Source: JACVRW01 sp035650215
Lineage (GTDB): Bacteria; Actinomycetota; Thermoleophilia; Solirubrobacterales; Thermoleophilaceae
Direction of reading: 5' to 3'
Assembly: GCA_035650215.1 (NCBI GenBank)
Contig: DASRIC010000108.1
Span: forward strand, 1 to 44,022
DNA: 44,022 bases
The position numbers were made by a program, and so were the translations under genes. Positions 16,470-25,398 of this stretch are shown one piece after another. The first letter of the stretch is position 1; each line of letters starts with the position of its first letter. The notes beneath the pieces were generated by a model, which was not told the DNA's origin, searched no databases, and was given only the letters and a program-made list of their open reading frames with translations.

Positions 16470-18794
16470 ATGAGCATGAGCAGGCGCAAGGCGGCAATCG
16501 GCGCGACGATTGTCGCACTCTGCATGGGGGCGGCCGGCGGTGTGGTCGCCCAGACCCAGTTGAGCGACGACGAGGCCGCCCTCGCGCCGGCGCGACCGCA
16601 GGCCGACAAGTCGATCGAGCGGCGCGTGAACGACCTGCTCGGGCAGATGACGCTCGAAGAGAAGCTGGCTCAGATCGAACTGCTGCCGGACTTCAAGGTC
16701 AACGACGACGTGATCAAGGCGGGCCTCGGCTCGGTGCTGAGCGTGACCAATCCGGCCCAGATCAGGGAGATCCAGGAGAAGGCGGTTACCCAGTCGCGCC
16801 TAAAGATCCCGATCCTCTTCGCCTTCGACACGATCCACGGCTTCCGCACCGTCTTCCCGATCCCGCTCGGCACTGGCGCCAGCTTCGATCCGAAGATGGC
16901 CGCGGAGGACGCCAAGTACGGCGCGCGCGAGTCCGCGGCGGTGGGCATCAAGCAGACCTACGCGCCGATGGTGGACGTCTCCCACGAGCCCCGCTGGGGA
17001 CGCATCTCCGAGGGCGCGGGCGAGGATCCGTACCTGAACTCGGTGATGGCGGCCGCGCGCGTGAAGGGCACGCAGGGCCCGAAGTACAGCGACCCCGACA
17101 GGCTCATCGCGAGCCCCAAGCACTTCGCCGCCTACGGCCAGCCCGAGGCGGGCCGCGACTACAACACGACGGACATGTCGGAGTCGCAGCTGCGCAACAT
17201 GTACCTGCCGCCCTTCAAGGCCGCGATCGACGCCGGCGCGGACACGGTGATGTGCTCGTTCAACTCCCTGAACGGCTCGCCGGGCTGCGGCAACAGCTAC
17301 CTGATGAACGACATCCTGAAGAAGGAGTGGCGCTTCGACGGCTTCGTGGAGAGCGACTGGACGGCCGTGGCCGAGCTGCGCGCCTGCCCGCCGAAGACCC
17401 CGGATGAGGGCGACTGCGGCCACGGCGTGGCCGAGGACGGACCGGGGGCGGCGGCGCTCGCGCTCAACTCCGGCGTTGACTCGGAGATGACCAGCACGCT
17501 GATCCACGACTACGGCGCGCAGTTGCTCGCCGACGGGCGCATCTCGTTGAGCCGCATCAATGACGCCGTGCGCAGGATTCTGCGGATCAAGTTCCGCGCC
17601 GGCCTGTTCGAGGACCCGTACGCGCCCTACGAGCCGGCGGAGGCGGAGGCGCAAATGCTCAAGCCCGACGCCGTGGAGGCCGCGCGCACGGCCGCCGCCA
17701 GGTCGATGGTGCTGCTGAAGAACGAGGGCGGAGTCCTGCCGTTCGACCCGAGCAAGAAGACCGCCGTGATCGGCCCGCTGGCCAAGAACCAGCACGACAT
17801 GCTCGGACCCTGGTGGGGCCGCGGCGACGACAAGGACGCCGTGACCGTCTTCGACGGGATCAACGAGCAGAGCCCGGGCGCGACCTATGCCGAGGGCTGC
17901 AAGCTCTCGAACGGCGAGGTGCCGTTCGGTGAGAGCGGTGATGTGAACGAGGATCCCGAGGGCTGCCAGTCGATCGAGGACATCTCCGCCGCCCTCGCCG
18001 GCGCCGATCAGGTGGTGCTCGCCCTGGGCGAGACGCGCGAGATGAGCGGCGAGGCGAACGCCCGCAGCAAGCTCGACCTGCCCGGTCGCCAGGAGGAGCT
18101 GATCCAGGCGGTCAAGGCGAGCGGCAAGCCGTACGCGGTCGTGCTGTTCAGCGGCCGCCCGCTCGCGCTCGAGGACGTGGTGGGCGACACGCCCGCCCTG
18201 CTCGAGGCGTGGTTCCCGGGCGTGCAGGCCGGGCCCGCGGTGGCCGACGTGGTGTTCGGCAAGGTGAACCCCGGCGGCAAGCTGCCGGTGTCCTTCCCGT
18301 ACCGCGTCGGGCAGGTGCCGATCTACTACAACCACCTGCCCGCCGGGCGCCCGTGCAACAAGGCGGTCAAGTGGAACTCGCAGCACCGCGACATCCCGAG
18401 CTGCGACCCGCTGTTCGTGTTCGGCCACGGCCTCAGCTACACGACGTTCGAGGTGAGCAACCTCCAGCTGAGTGCCTCGAGCGTGGGGGCCAACGGGAGC
18501 CTCAAGGCGTCCGTGGACGTGACCAACACGGGCGGCCGCAAGGGTGACGAGGTGGTCCAGCTCTACCTGAACGACCCGGTCGCGAGCCTGTCGCAGCCGG
18601 TGCGAAGGCTGCGTGGCTTCCAGCGAGTCACGCTCGCCGAGGGCGCCTCGCAGACGGTCGAGTTCACGCTCGACCGCAGCGACTTCGGGTTCTACGACAA
18701 CCGCGGCAAGCTCGTGGTCGAGCCCGGCCGGATCGACGTGTACGCCGGCAACAGCTCGAAGGCCGACCTGAAGGCCTCGTTCACGGTCAACTGA
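16470..18794 (+). CDS. Secreted glycoside hydrolase family 3 beta-glucosidase
   Basis: ATG 16470 follows GAGGAGAGG and gives a 774-residue precursor with a signal peptide (basic RRK, hydrophobic AAIGATIVALCMGAAGGVVA). GH3 N-domain: MTLEEKLAQIELLPDF, PILFAFDTIHGFRTVFPIPLG, KHFAAYGQPEAGRDYN, and the nucleophile Asp in GFVESDWTAV (about 296). The second domain reads ARSMVLLKNEGGVLPF, GETREMSGEANARSKLDLPG and NPGGKLPVSFPY. A C-terminal fibronectin-III-like domain begins near FGHGLSYTTFEVS. It removes non-reducing glucose from beta-gluco-oligosaccharides outside the cell. The stop overlaps the GH15 start by one base (TGATG), so they form an operon with a putative ROK operator upstream. Confidence 0.92.
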   Translation: MSMSRRKAAIGATIVALCMGAAGGVVAQTQLSDDEAALAPARPQADKSIERRVNDLLGQMTLEEKLAQIELLPDFKVNDDVIKAGLGSVLSVTNPAQIREIQEKAVTQSRLKIPILFAFDTIHGFRTVFPIPLGTGASFDPKMAAEDAKYGARESAAVGIKQTYAPMVDVSHEPRWGRISEGAGEDPYLNSVMAAARVKGTQGPKYSDPDRLIASPKHFAAYGQPEAGRDYNTTDMSESQLRNMYLPPFKAAIDAGADTVMCSFNSLNGSPGCGNSYLMNDILKKEWRFDGFVESDWTAVAELRACPPKTPDEGDCGHGVAEDGPGAAALALNSGVDSEMTSTLIHDYGAQLLADGRISLSRINDAVRRILRIKFRAGLFEDPYAPYEPAEAEAQMLKPDAVEAARTAAARSMVLLKNEGGVLPFDPSKKTAVIGPLAKNQHDMLGPWWGRGDDKDAVTVFDGINEQSPGATYAEGCKLSNGEVPFGESGDVNEDPEGCQSIEDISAALAGADQVVLALGETREMSGEANARSKLDLPGRQEELIQAVKASGKPYAVVLFSGRPLALEDVVGDTPALLEAWFPGVQAGPAVADVVFGKVNPGGKLPVSFPYRVGQVPIYYNHLPAGRPCNKAVKWNSQHRDIPSCDPLFVFGHGLSYTTFEVSNLQLSASSVGANGSLKASVDVTNTGGRKGDEVVQLYLNDPVASLSQPVRRLRGFQRVTLAEGASQTVEFTLDRSDFGFYDNRGKLVVEPGRIDVYAGNSSKADLKASFTVN

Positions 18795-20926
18795 TGCGCG
18801 CTCGCCTGGCACTCGCCGGGCTGCTCGCGGTGGCCCTGGCCGCGCCCCTCGGGGGGGTGGCCAGGGCTGCCGACGGCGTGGCTCCGGGAGGGCCGGGCGA
18901 GCCGCACAACTGGACCCAAGGGGACAAGGACGGCTTCGGCAGCTCGACCTCCCTGGAGAGCAAGGCCTGGCTCACCCTGAACGACGGCGAGCTGACCGAG
19001 GTCTACTACCCGGACCTCGGCACGCCGAGCGCCCGCAGTCTCGAGTTCGTGGTCTCGGACGGCGGCAGCTTCGTCGAGCGCGAGCGCGACGACGCGACTC
19101 ACGAGGTGCAGCTCGTCGACAGGCGCAGCCTCACCTACCGCCAGGTGAACACGTCGAAGTCGGGGCGCTGGCGGCTCACCAAGACGTACGTGACCGACCC
19201 CGCGCGCGCCGCGGTGCTGATCGACGTGAGGTTCGAGTCGCTCACCCGGCGGCCACTGCGGCTCTACGTGCTCTACGACCCCGCGCTGTCGGGCGCCGGT
19301 GACGACGACAGCGGGAGCCGGCTGCGAAATGCGCTCGTGGCGAGCGACGCCAAGGCCGCAAGCGCCCTGATCGCCGCCCCCGCGCTCGGCATGACGTCGA
19401 GCGGCTACAAGGGCACGAGCGACGGCTGGACCGACATCAGCGCCGACTCCCAGATGGACTGGGACTACGACTCGGCGCCGCAGGGCAACGTGGTGCAGAC
19501 CGGCCGCACGGCGCTCACCGGCCTCGCAGGCAGCCGCGACCTACGGCTGGCGCTCGGGTTCGGAGGTTCGGGCGCGGCCGCCGCCGACGTGGCCAAGCTG
19601 GCGCTGGGCCGGGGCTTCGAGCGCACGGCGGACGCCTACGCCGCCGGCTGGCACGACTACCTCGAGCCCCTCGAGCGGCCCGCGAGCGTGGCCGGGCTCG
19701 AGACCGAGTACGACGTGTCGCTCATGGTCCTCGCCGCCACCGAGGACAAGACCTTCCGGGGCGGCGCGATCGCCTCTCCGTCGATGGCCTGGGTGTGGGG
19801 GAACCTGGGCGCCTACTCGGGGCCCTACCACCTCGTGTGGTCGCGCGACCTTTACCAGGCGGCCAGCGCTCAGCTCGCCGCAGGCGACCGCGAGGCCACC
19901 GAGCGCGCGGTCGACTACCTGTGGAAGCGCCAGCAGAAGCCGGACGGCTGCTTCCCGCAGAACTCGAACCTCGACGGGACGCCGCACTGGCCGAACCTGC
20001 AGCTCGACGAGGTGGCCTACCCGGTGATCATGTCCTGGCAGCTCGGCCGCGACGACGCCGACACCTGGGCCCACGTGGAGAGCGCGATCGGCTGCATCCT
20101 CGCGAACGGGCCCAACTCCCAGGAGCGCTGGGAGAACGCCGACGGCTACTCGCCGGCCACGATCGCCGCCGAGATCGCGGCGCTCATCTGCGCCGCCGAG
20201 ATCGCCGAGGCCAACGGACAGGACGCCGCCGCCTCGTACTACCGCTCCACGGCCGACGAATGGCAGGCCAGCATCGAGCGCTGGACGGTGACCACGAACG
20301 GCCAGCTGGCCGACCACCCCTACTACCTGCGGCTCACCGTCGACGGCAACGCCGACGCGGGGACCAGCTACACGATCGCGGATGGCGGACCGACCGTCGA
20401 CCAGCGGACGGTCGTCGACCCGAGTTTCCTGGAGCTGGTGCGGCTGGGCGTCAAGCCCGCCGACGACACCAACATCGTGCGAACGCTGCCGGTGATCGAC
20501 CGCGAGCTCGGCGTGAGGACCCCCAACGGGCAGTTCTGGCACCGCTTCACCCACGACGGCTACGGCGAGACGGCCGACGGCGGCCCGTTCCCCGGCACGC
20601 CGGAGAACCGGGGCATCGGCCGGCTCTGGCCGCTCTTCGCCGGCGAGCGCGGGGAGTACGAGCTCGCGGCCGGCCTGCCCGCCACCGAGCGCCTGCGCGC
20701 GATCGCTGCCACCGCGGGCCCCGGCCACATGATGCCCGAGCAGGTCTGGGATCAGAATCCGCCGTCCGGCGGCCCCGGCTTCGCGCCCGGCGAGGGCACG
20801 CTGTCCTCCACTCCGCTCGCCTGGACCCACGCTCAGTTCGTGCGACTGGCCTGGTCGATCGACGCCGGCCGCCCGGTGGAGCGCCCCGCGGTGGTGGCCT
20901 GCCGCTACGCGCTCGCGTGCGAATGA
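18794..20926 (+). CDS. Secreted glycoside hydrolase family 15 glucoamylase / glucodextranase
   Basis: A 710-residue precursor. A signal peptide (RARLALAGLLAVALAAPLGG) precedes a glucodextranase-N-type beta domain (PHNWTQGDKDGFGSS, ELTEVYYPDLGTPSARSLEF) and a GH15 (alpha/alpha)6 barrel from about residue 300 (YHLVWSRDLYQAASAQLAAG, CFPQNSNLDGTPHW). The catalytic acid is probably Glu447 in QERWENADGYSP and the base Glu649 in PEQVWDQ. It releases glucose from alpha-glucans or dextran. The ATG overlaps the GH3 stop. At its end it converges with and overlaps the ROK gene by 22 bases. Confidence 0.9.
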   Translation: MRARLALAGLLAVALAAPLGGVARAADGVAPGGPGEPHNWTQGDKDGFGSSTSLESKAWLTLNDGELTEVYYPDLGTPSARSLEFVVSDGGSFVERERDDATHEVQLVDRRSLTYRQVNTSKSGRWRLTKTYVTDPARAAVLIDVRFESLTRRPLRLYVLYDPALSGAGDDDSGSRLRNALVASDAKAASALIAAPALGMTSSGYKGTSDGWTDISADSQMDWDYDSAPQGNVVQTGRTALTGLAGSRDLRLALGFGGSGAAAADVAKLALGRGFERTADAYAAGWHDYLEPLERPASVAGLETEYDVSLMVLAATEDKTFRGGAIASPSMAWVWGNLGAYSGPYHLVWSRDLYQAASAQLAAGDREATERAVDYLWKRQQKPDGCFPQNSNLDGTPHWPNLQLDEVAYPVIMSWQLGRDDADTWAHVESAIGCILANGPNSQERWENADGYSPATIAAEIAALICAAEIAEANGQDAAASYYRSTADEWQASIERWTVTTNGQLADHPYYLRLTVDGNADAGTSYTIADGGPTVDQRTVVDPSFLELVRLGVKPADDTNIVRTLPVIDRELGVRTPNGQFWHRFTHDGYGETADGGPFPGTPENRGIGRLWPLFAGERGEYELAAGLPATERLRAIAATAGPGHMMPEQVWDQNPPSGGPGFAPGEGTLSSTPLAWTHAQFVRLAWSIDAGRPVERPAVVACRYALACE

Positions 20927-22092
20927 CCGGCTGACCCCTCCGGGTCCGCCAGCACGAGGGCGAGTGCCCCGAGCAACTCGGCTCGCGGCCCGAGCACGCC
21001 GGGCACGATCTCCGTGCCCCGGGCGGTGGCCGGGATCGCGTGACGGTGAACCTGCTCGCGCAGCGGGTCGAGGAGCACGTCGCCCGCGCCGCTCAGCTCG
21101 CCGCCGACCACGATCAGCTCGGGGTTGAGCAGGTCGCAGAGCGTGGCCAGCGCCGTGCCGATGTGCCGCCCGGCGTCGGCCAGCACGCGCCGCGCGGCCG
21201 AGTCGCCCTCGGCGGCGGCGCGGAGTAACTGCTGCGTGGTCAGGTCCGGGCCGTGCGTGCCGTGGAGCAGCTCGAGCAGCGCGGCCGCGCCGGCCAGAGT
21301 CTCGAGGCAGCCGCGCTTGCCGCAGCGGCACACGGGGCCCTCATCCTGGAGGATTGTATGGCCGATCTCGCCGGCCATGCCGGCGCCGCCGTGGAAGAGC
21401 CGGCCGTCGATGATCAGGCCGGCGCCGATGCCGGTGGAGACCTTGAGGTAGGCGGCGTTGCGGTGTCCCTCTGCCGCGCCCCAATGCAGCTCGGCCAGCG
21501 CCCCGAGGTTGGCGTCGTTGTCAACGTGTACGGGAAGCCCGAGCCGCGAGCCGAGCTCCTCCTCGGCCCGGACCCCGATCCAGCCCGGCAGGATCGATGA
21601 CGAGCCCACGCGCCCCGAGCGCATGTCGATCGGGCCGGGCAGGCCGAGGCCCACGCCGATCACCTCGGATCGCGAGAGCTCCGCCTCGGCCAGGACCTGA
21701 TCGACCAGCTGCACGGCCGTCTCGAGTCCCACCTCGGCGGGCTCGTCGGTGCGCAGCTCGCGCTCGGCCTCGGCGAGGATCGCGTGGCTGAGGTCGGCCG
21801 CCGCGACGCGTAGGTGGCGCTTGCCGAAGTCGATGCCGATCGCCGCCCCCGCCGAGCGGCTGAACGACAGGAGGCGAGGAGGCCGACCGCCGCGCGGGGA
21901 CGCCCCGCTGTCGTCCTCGCGCTCGACCACGAGGTCCTCCTGCTGGAGGTCGGCCACGATGCTCGCGACGGTGGTGCGCGACAGCTCGGTGCGCCGGGCC
22001 AGCTCGGCGCGGCTCGCGGCGCCCGCCTCGCGCAGCGCGGCCACCACCTTCTCGCGATTTCGCATGCGGCGGACGTCAGGACCGGCTGCCAC
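20905..22092 (-). CDS. ROK-family transcriptional repressor / sugar kinase-like regulator
   Basis: A 395-residue ROK protein with an N-terminal winged helix (VRRMRNREKVVAALREAG, SRAELARRTELSRTTVASIVADLQ) and a sugar-kinase-fold C-domain: GIDFGKRHLRVAAADL, GVGLGLPGPID, DNDANLGALAELHWG, STGIGAGLIIDGRLFHGGAGMAGEIGH, and the zinc motif CRCGKRGCLETLAG. Such proteins repress carbohydrate genes and are released by a sugar. GTG 22092 is used; an ATG at 22065 would cut the conserved start of the DNA-binding domain. It is divergent from the GH144-type gene and convergent with GH15, so its likely targets are the glucan-degrading genes around it. Confidence 0.9.
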   Translation of the reverse strand: MAAGPDVRRMRNREKVVAALREAGAASRAELARRTELSRTTVASIVADLQQEDLVVEREDDSGASPRGGRPPRLLSFSRSAGAAIGIDFGKRHLRVAAADLSHAILAEAERELRTDEPAEVGLETAVQLVDQVLAEAELSRSEVIGVGLGLPGPIDMRSGRVGSSSILPGWIGVRAEEELGSRLGLPVHVDNDANLGALAELHWGAAEGHRNAAYLKVSTGIGAGLIIDGRLFHGGAGMAGEIGHTILQDEGPVCRCGKRGCLETLAGAAALLELLHGTHGPDLTTQQLLRAAAEGDSAARRVLADAGRHIGTALATLCDLLNPELIVVGGELSGAGDVLLDPLREQVHRHAIPATARGTEIVPGVLGPRAELLGALALVLADPEGSAGHSHASA

Positions 22093-22100
22093 GAGGGCCG

Positions 22101-22129
22101 AGGTTTATCAGGAAACCCAGGTTTCTGTC
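22101..22129. promoter_or_regulatory. Candidate ROK operator in the ROK/GH144 divergent region
   Basis: GAAACCCAGGTTTC (22112-22125) is a perfect 6+2+6 palindrome, preceded by another AGGTTT half site (22101-22106) and followed by TGTC. It lies just upstream of the ROK start at 22092 and about 85 bases before the GH144-type gene. A similar site is at 16329-16348. Confidence 0.6.
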
Positions 22130-22208
22130 ACTTCCTGCCGGTCAGATGCCGAATGGTTCGTGCAAGTTCGACCCGGGTACGGCTGCGATGAGCGACGGAG
22201 GCGGAGTG

Positions 22209-24086
22209 ATGAACCGAGCACGACAGTTGCCCGAAGCAGCCGGCTCGGCCGGCTGCGCAGGGAGGGGCATCCCCAGAGGAACCCGCAACCTCGTCCTGGG
22301 AGCGCTGATCGTCCTCCTCGTGGCGGTGCCCGCCTCGGAGGCGTCGGCCCAGAGCGGCGCAGGCGCGCTCGAGCGCTATGCCGCCGGCACCTGGCGCTCG
22401 TTCGTCGCGATGACCGACGAGCAGTCGGGACTGCCGGCCGACACGCTGCGCTTCGACGGCACCCGGAGCGTGCAGACCTCGACCACCAACATCGGCGCGT
22501 ACATGTGGAGCACGGTCGTGGCCGAGAAGGTCGGGCTGATCGGCCGCGACGAGGCGGTGAGCCGCCTCGACCGCACGCTCCACACCCTGGAGGGCATGGA
22601 GCGCCACGAGCCGAGCGGGCAGTTCTACAACTGGTACGACTACCGCAACGGCGAGAAGCTCACTACCTGGCCGCCGTCCGGTGAGCCCCTCACCCCAATC
22701 CTCTCCTCGGTCGACAACGGCTGGCTCGCCACCGGCCTGCGGATTGCCGGCAACGCGTTCCCGGAGCTCAAGTCGCGCACCGGCGCGCTCTACTCGAGCA
22801 TGAACTTCGGCTTCTACTACCGGCCGGAGGTCAACCGCATCCTCTTCCACTACGCGCCCGACACCGGAGCGGCGCCCTGCTGCTATGACACGATCGTCAG
22901 CGAGAGCCGCATCGCGAGCTACATCGGGATCGCCAAGGGCGAGCTTCCGAAGCGGCACTACTTCGGCGCCTGGCGGAGCTTCCCGAACAGCTGCGACTGG
23001 AGCTGGCAGGAGACGCGCCCCGTGGGCTTCCAGCGCACCTACTACGGCGCGAGCGTGTTCGACGGCGCCTACCCGTACGCCGGCACGCGCGTCACGCCGA
23101 GCTGGGGCGGCAGCATGTTCGAGGCCTTGATGCCTGCCCTGTTCCTGCCCGAGGAGCGCTGGGCGCCGGGCAGCTGGGGCTCGAACCATCCGCTCACGGT
23201 GGACGCGCAGCGCCGGCACGGCCTCGTGGAGGCGGCGTACGGCTACTGGGGCTTCTCACCGTCCAACATCCCCGAGGGCGGCTACCGCGCCTACGGCGTT
23301 GACGCCGTGGGGATGGATCCGAACGGCAACCCCTCGAACAACGACGGCACCCTGGTCGACGCCGGCTTCGCGGGCTGTCCGAAGCGCGATCCCAAGCCGG
23401 CTCCGGCACCGAGCGCCTACACCAATGGCGTGGTCACGCCGCACGCCGCCTTCCTGGGGCTGCGCTGGCGCCCGGCCCAGGTGCTCGAGATGCTCGGCAG
23501 GCTGGAGCGCGACTTCGCCGTCTTCGACCAACAGTGGGGCTTCCGCGACTCCGTGAACGTGGACAGCGGCAGGGTGTCCGACTTCTACCTGTCGCTCGAC
23601 CAGGGCATGATCATGGCCGCCCTCGGCAACGCCCTCGCGGGCGACGTGCTGCGCCGCTACTTCGTCTCGGACGACGGCATGGCCCGGGCGCTGCGGCCCG
23701 TGATGGGGGTCGAGGAGTTCAACTCCGACCCGCGTGGCTGCACGGTGACCGGCACGCGCCGCGACGACGAGCTGCGTGGCACCTCGGGCGACGACGTGAT
23801 CTGCGGGCTGGGCGGCGACGACCGCGTCCTGGCGAGCGGAGGCGACGACGCGGTCTTCGGCGACGATGGCGATGACGAGGCCGAGGGCGGCGCAGGCGAC
23901 GACACGCTCTACGGCGGTCCGGGCGACGACGAGCTTGCCGGCGGCGACGCCTTCGACGTGCTGTCGGGCGGCCCCGGCGACGACGTGCTCAGGGGCGGCC
24001 CCGGCGACGACCACCACGAGGGCGGCGCGGGCGCCAACCGCTGCCCCGACCTGGCCGGCGGGGACACGGCGAACGCCTGCGGCTAG
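22209..24086 (+). CDS. Secreted GH144-type (PF10091 'glucoamylase') hydrolase with RTX repeats
   Basis: ATG 22209 is preceded by two GGAG-like sites; 625 residues. A long signal peptide (LVLGALIVLLVAVPASEASA) precedes an alpha-barrel domain typical of the PF10091 family, which includes beta-1,2-glucanases of GH144: TTNIGAYMWSTVVAE, FYNWYDYRNGEKL, SVDNGWLATGLRIAG, TYYGASVFDGAYPYAGTRVTPSWGGSMFEALMPALFLPE, AYGYWGFSPSNIPEGGY, VTPHAAFLGLRWRP, DSVNVDSGRVSDFYLSLDQGM. From about residue 508 a row of RTX nonapeptides (GGDDRVLAS, GGPGDDELA, GGPGDDVLR) predicts calcium binding outside the cell. Fusing RTX repeats to this hydrolase is uncommon in my knowledge. Together with GH3 it could degrade beta-1,2-glucan. 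Confidence 0.8.
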   Translation: MNRARQLPEAAGSAGCAGRGIPRGTRNLVLGALIVLLVAVPASEASAQSGAGALERYAAGTWRSFVAMTDEQSGLPADTLRFDGTRSVQTSTTNIGAYMWSTVVAEKVGLIGRDEAVSRLDRTLHTLEGMERHEPSGQFYNWYDYRNGEKLTTWPPSGEPLTPILSSVDNGWLATGLRIAGNAFPELKSRTGALYSSMNFGFYYRPEVNRILFHYAPDTGAAPCCYDTIVSESRIASYIGIAKGELPKRHYFGAWRSFPNSCDWSWQETRPVGFQRTYYGASVFDGAYPYAGTRVTPSWGGSMFEALMPALFLPEERWAPGSWGSNHPLTVDAQRRHGLVEAAYGYWGFSPSNIPEGGYRAYGVDAVGMDPNGNPSNNDGTLVDAGFAGCPKRDPKPAPAPSAYTNGVVTPHAAFLGLRWRPAQVLEMLGRLERDFAVFDQQWGFRDSVNVDSGRVSDFYLSLDQGMIMAALGNALAGDVLRRYFVSDDGMARALRPVMGVEEFNSDPRGCTVTGTRRDDELRGTSGDDVICGLGGDDRVLASGGDDAVFGDDGDDEAEGGAGDDTLYGGPGDDELAGGDAFDVLSGGPGDDVLRGGPGDDHHEGGAGANRCPDLAGGDTANACG

Positions 24087-24098
24087 GCCCGCGGCCGG

Positions 24099-25241
24099 CT
24101 AGGCGAGCGTCGGCTCCCGCTCCTCCGCCAGCACGGCGTCGAGCGCGGCCACCACGCGGTCGGCCGTCTCGACCGTGGCGTTCGTGCCCATCAGGCCGAT
24201 CCGCCACATGTCGGGCGCGGCCGGGCCCAGGCCGCCACCGATCTCGATGCCGTGCTCGCGCAGCATGCGCCCCTGCACGCGCTTGGCGTCCACGCCCGCG
24301 GGCACCCGCACAGCGGTTAGCGGAGCGAGCTGGCGCTCGGGGTCGGCGAGCAGCTCCAGGCCGCGGGAGCGCAGCTCCTGCTGAAGGTGCACGCCGGCGC
24401 GGGCGTGGCGCTCCCAGCGCTGCTCGAGCCCCTCCTCCAGGGTGCTGCGCAACGCCTCGTGCAGGGCATAGATCGAGAGGATCGGCGCGGTGTGGTGGTA
24501 GGCCGCCGGCCGCTTGACCCAGTAGTCCTCGAGCAGGAGCAGGTCGAAGGAGAACGGGACCTGGGTGCTGCGGGAGCGGATGCGCTCGAGCGCGCGCTCG
24601 GAAACGGCGAGCGGCGACATGCCAGGCGGAGCGGCCAGGCACTTCTGCGTGCACGAGTACGCGAAGTCGATCCCCCACGCGCCGGCCTGGAGCTCCACGC
24701 CGCCGAGCGAGGTCACGCAGTCGGCGATCAGGAGCGTGTCGCGGCCGCGCATCGCCTCGGCAAGCTCCGCCAGCGGGTGCTGGACGCCGCTCGAGGTCTC
24801 CGCGTGCACCACCACGAGCACGCGCGCCTCCGGGTTGCGGTCGAGCGCCTCGATCAGGCGCTCGTTCGGCACGGCCTCGCCCCAGTCGGCCTCGACCTCC
24901 ACCACGTCCGCGCCGTGGCGCCGGGCGATCTCGGCCACGCGCGCGCCAAAGAAGCCGGAGCGCGCCACCACGGCGGTGTCGCCCGGCTCGAGCAGGCTTG
25001 CGAGCCCGGTCTCCATGCCCGCCGTGCCCGTGCAGTGGAGCGGGAGCACGAGGCCGTCGGGCATCCGCCAGGTCTGGCGCAGCATCGCCACGACGTCGAG
25101 CAGCGCGTCATGCAGGTCGGGATCCAGGTGGCCGAGCATCGGGCGTTGCATGGCCGCGAGCACCGTCGGCTCGACGTTCGTGGGCCCCGGTCCGCAGAGC
25201 AGCCGCTCGGGCGGGGAGAGCACGGGAAGGTCGGAAGTCAT
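24099..25241 (-). CDS. Class V aminotransferase, alanine/serine-glyoxylate type
   Basis: A 380-residue fold-type I PLP enzyme. The start LLCGPGPTNVEPTVLAAMQRPMLGH is diagnostic of alanine-glyoxylate / serine-glyoxylate aminotransferases. CTGTAGMETGLASLLEPGD and VVHAETSSGVQHPLAEL follow, and the PLP lysine lies in SCTQKCLAAPPGMSP. It converts glyoxylate to glycine using serine or alanine, a step shared by the serine cycle and purine or glycolate salvage. ATG 25241 is chosen over a longer frame because homology begins there. It is divergent from a CitE/malyl-CoA-lyase-like gene whose product family can make or use glyoxylate. Confidence 0.88.
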   Translation of the reverse strand: MTSDLPVLSPPERLLCGPGPTNVEPTVLAAMQRPMLGHLDPDLHDALLDVVAMLRQTWRMPDGLVLPLHCTGTAGMETGLASLLEPGDTAVVARSGFFGARVAEIARRHGADVVEVEADWGEAVPNERLIEALDRNPEARVLVVVHAETSSGVQHPLAELAEAMRGRDTLLIADCVTSLGGVELQAGAWGIDFAYSCTQKCLAAPPGMSPLAVSERALERIRSRSTQVPFSFDLLLLEDYWVKRPAAYHHTAPILSIYALHEALRSTLEEGLEQRWERHARAGVHLQQELRSRGLELLADPERQLAPLTAVRVPAGVDAKRVQGRMLREHGIEIGGGLGPAAPDMWRIGLMGTNATVETADRVVAALDAVLAEEREPTLA

Positions 25242-25290
25242 GGCGTTCAGGTTTGCGTACCCGCGCCTGTGCTGCAACCCAACCTAATAC

Positions 25291-25300
25291 TTTCGCGAAA
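25291..25300. promoter_or_regulatory. Palindrome TTTCGCGAAA in a divergent promoter region
   Basis: A perfect 10-bp palindrome set in an AT-rich island (about 25281-25325) midway between the aminotransferase start (25241) and the CitE-like start (25399). This is a likely binding site for a regulator of both genes. The rest of the 157-base gap shows nothing else clear. Confidence 0.5.
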
Positions 25301-25398
25301 CAGTGAGAAAAAACTCTATGTATTGAGGCGCGGGGAAGGGCAGACGAATGTGTCTATTCCACCTTGCTGCGGGGCCTCGGCGCCGCTCTACTACCGCC

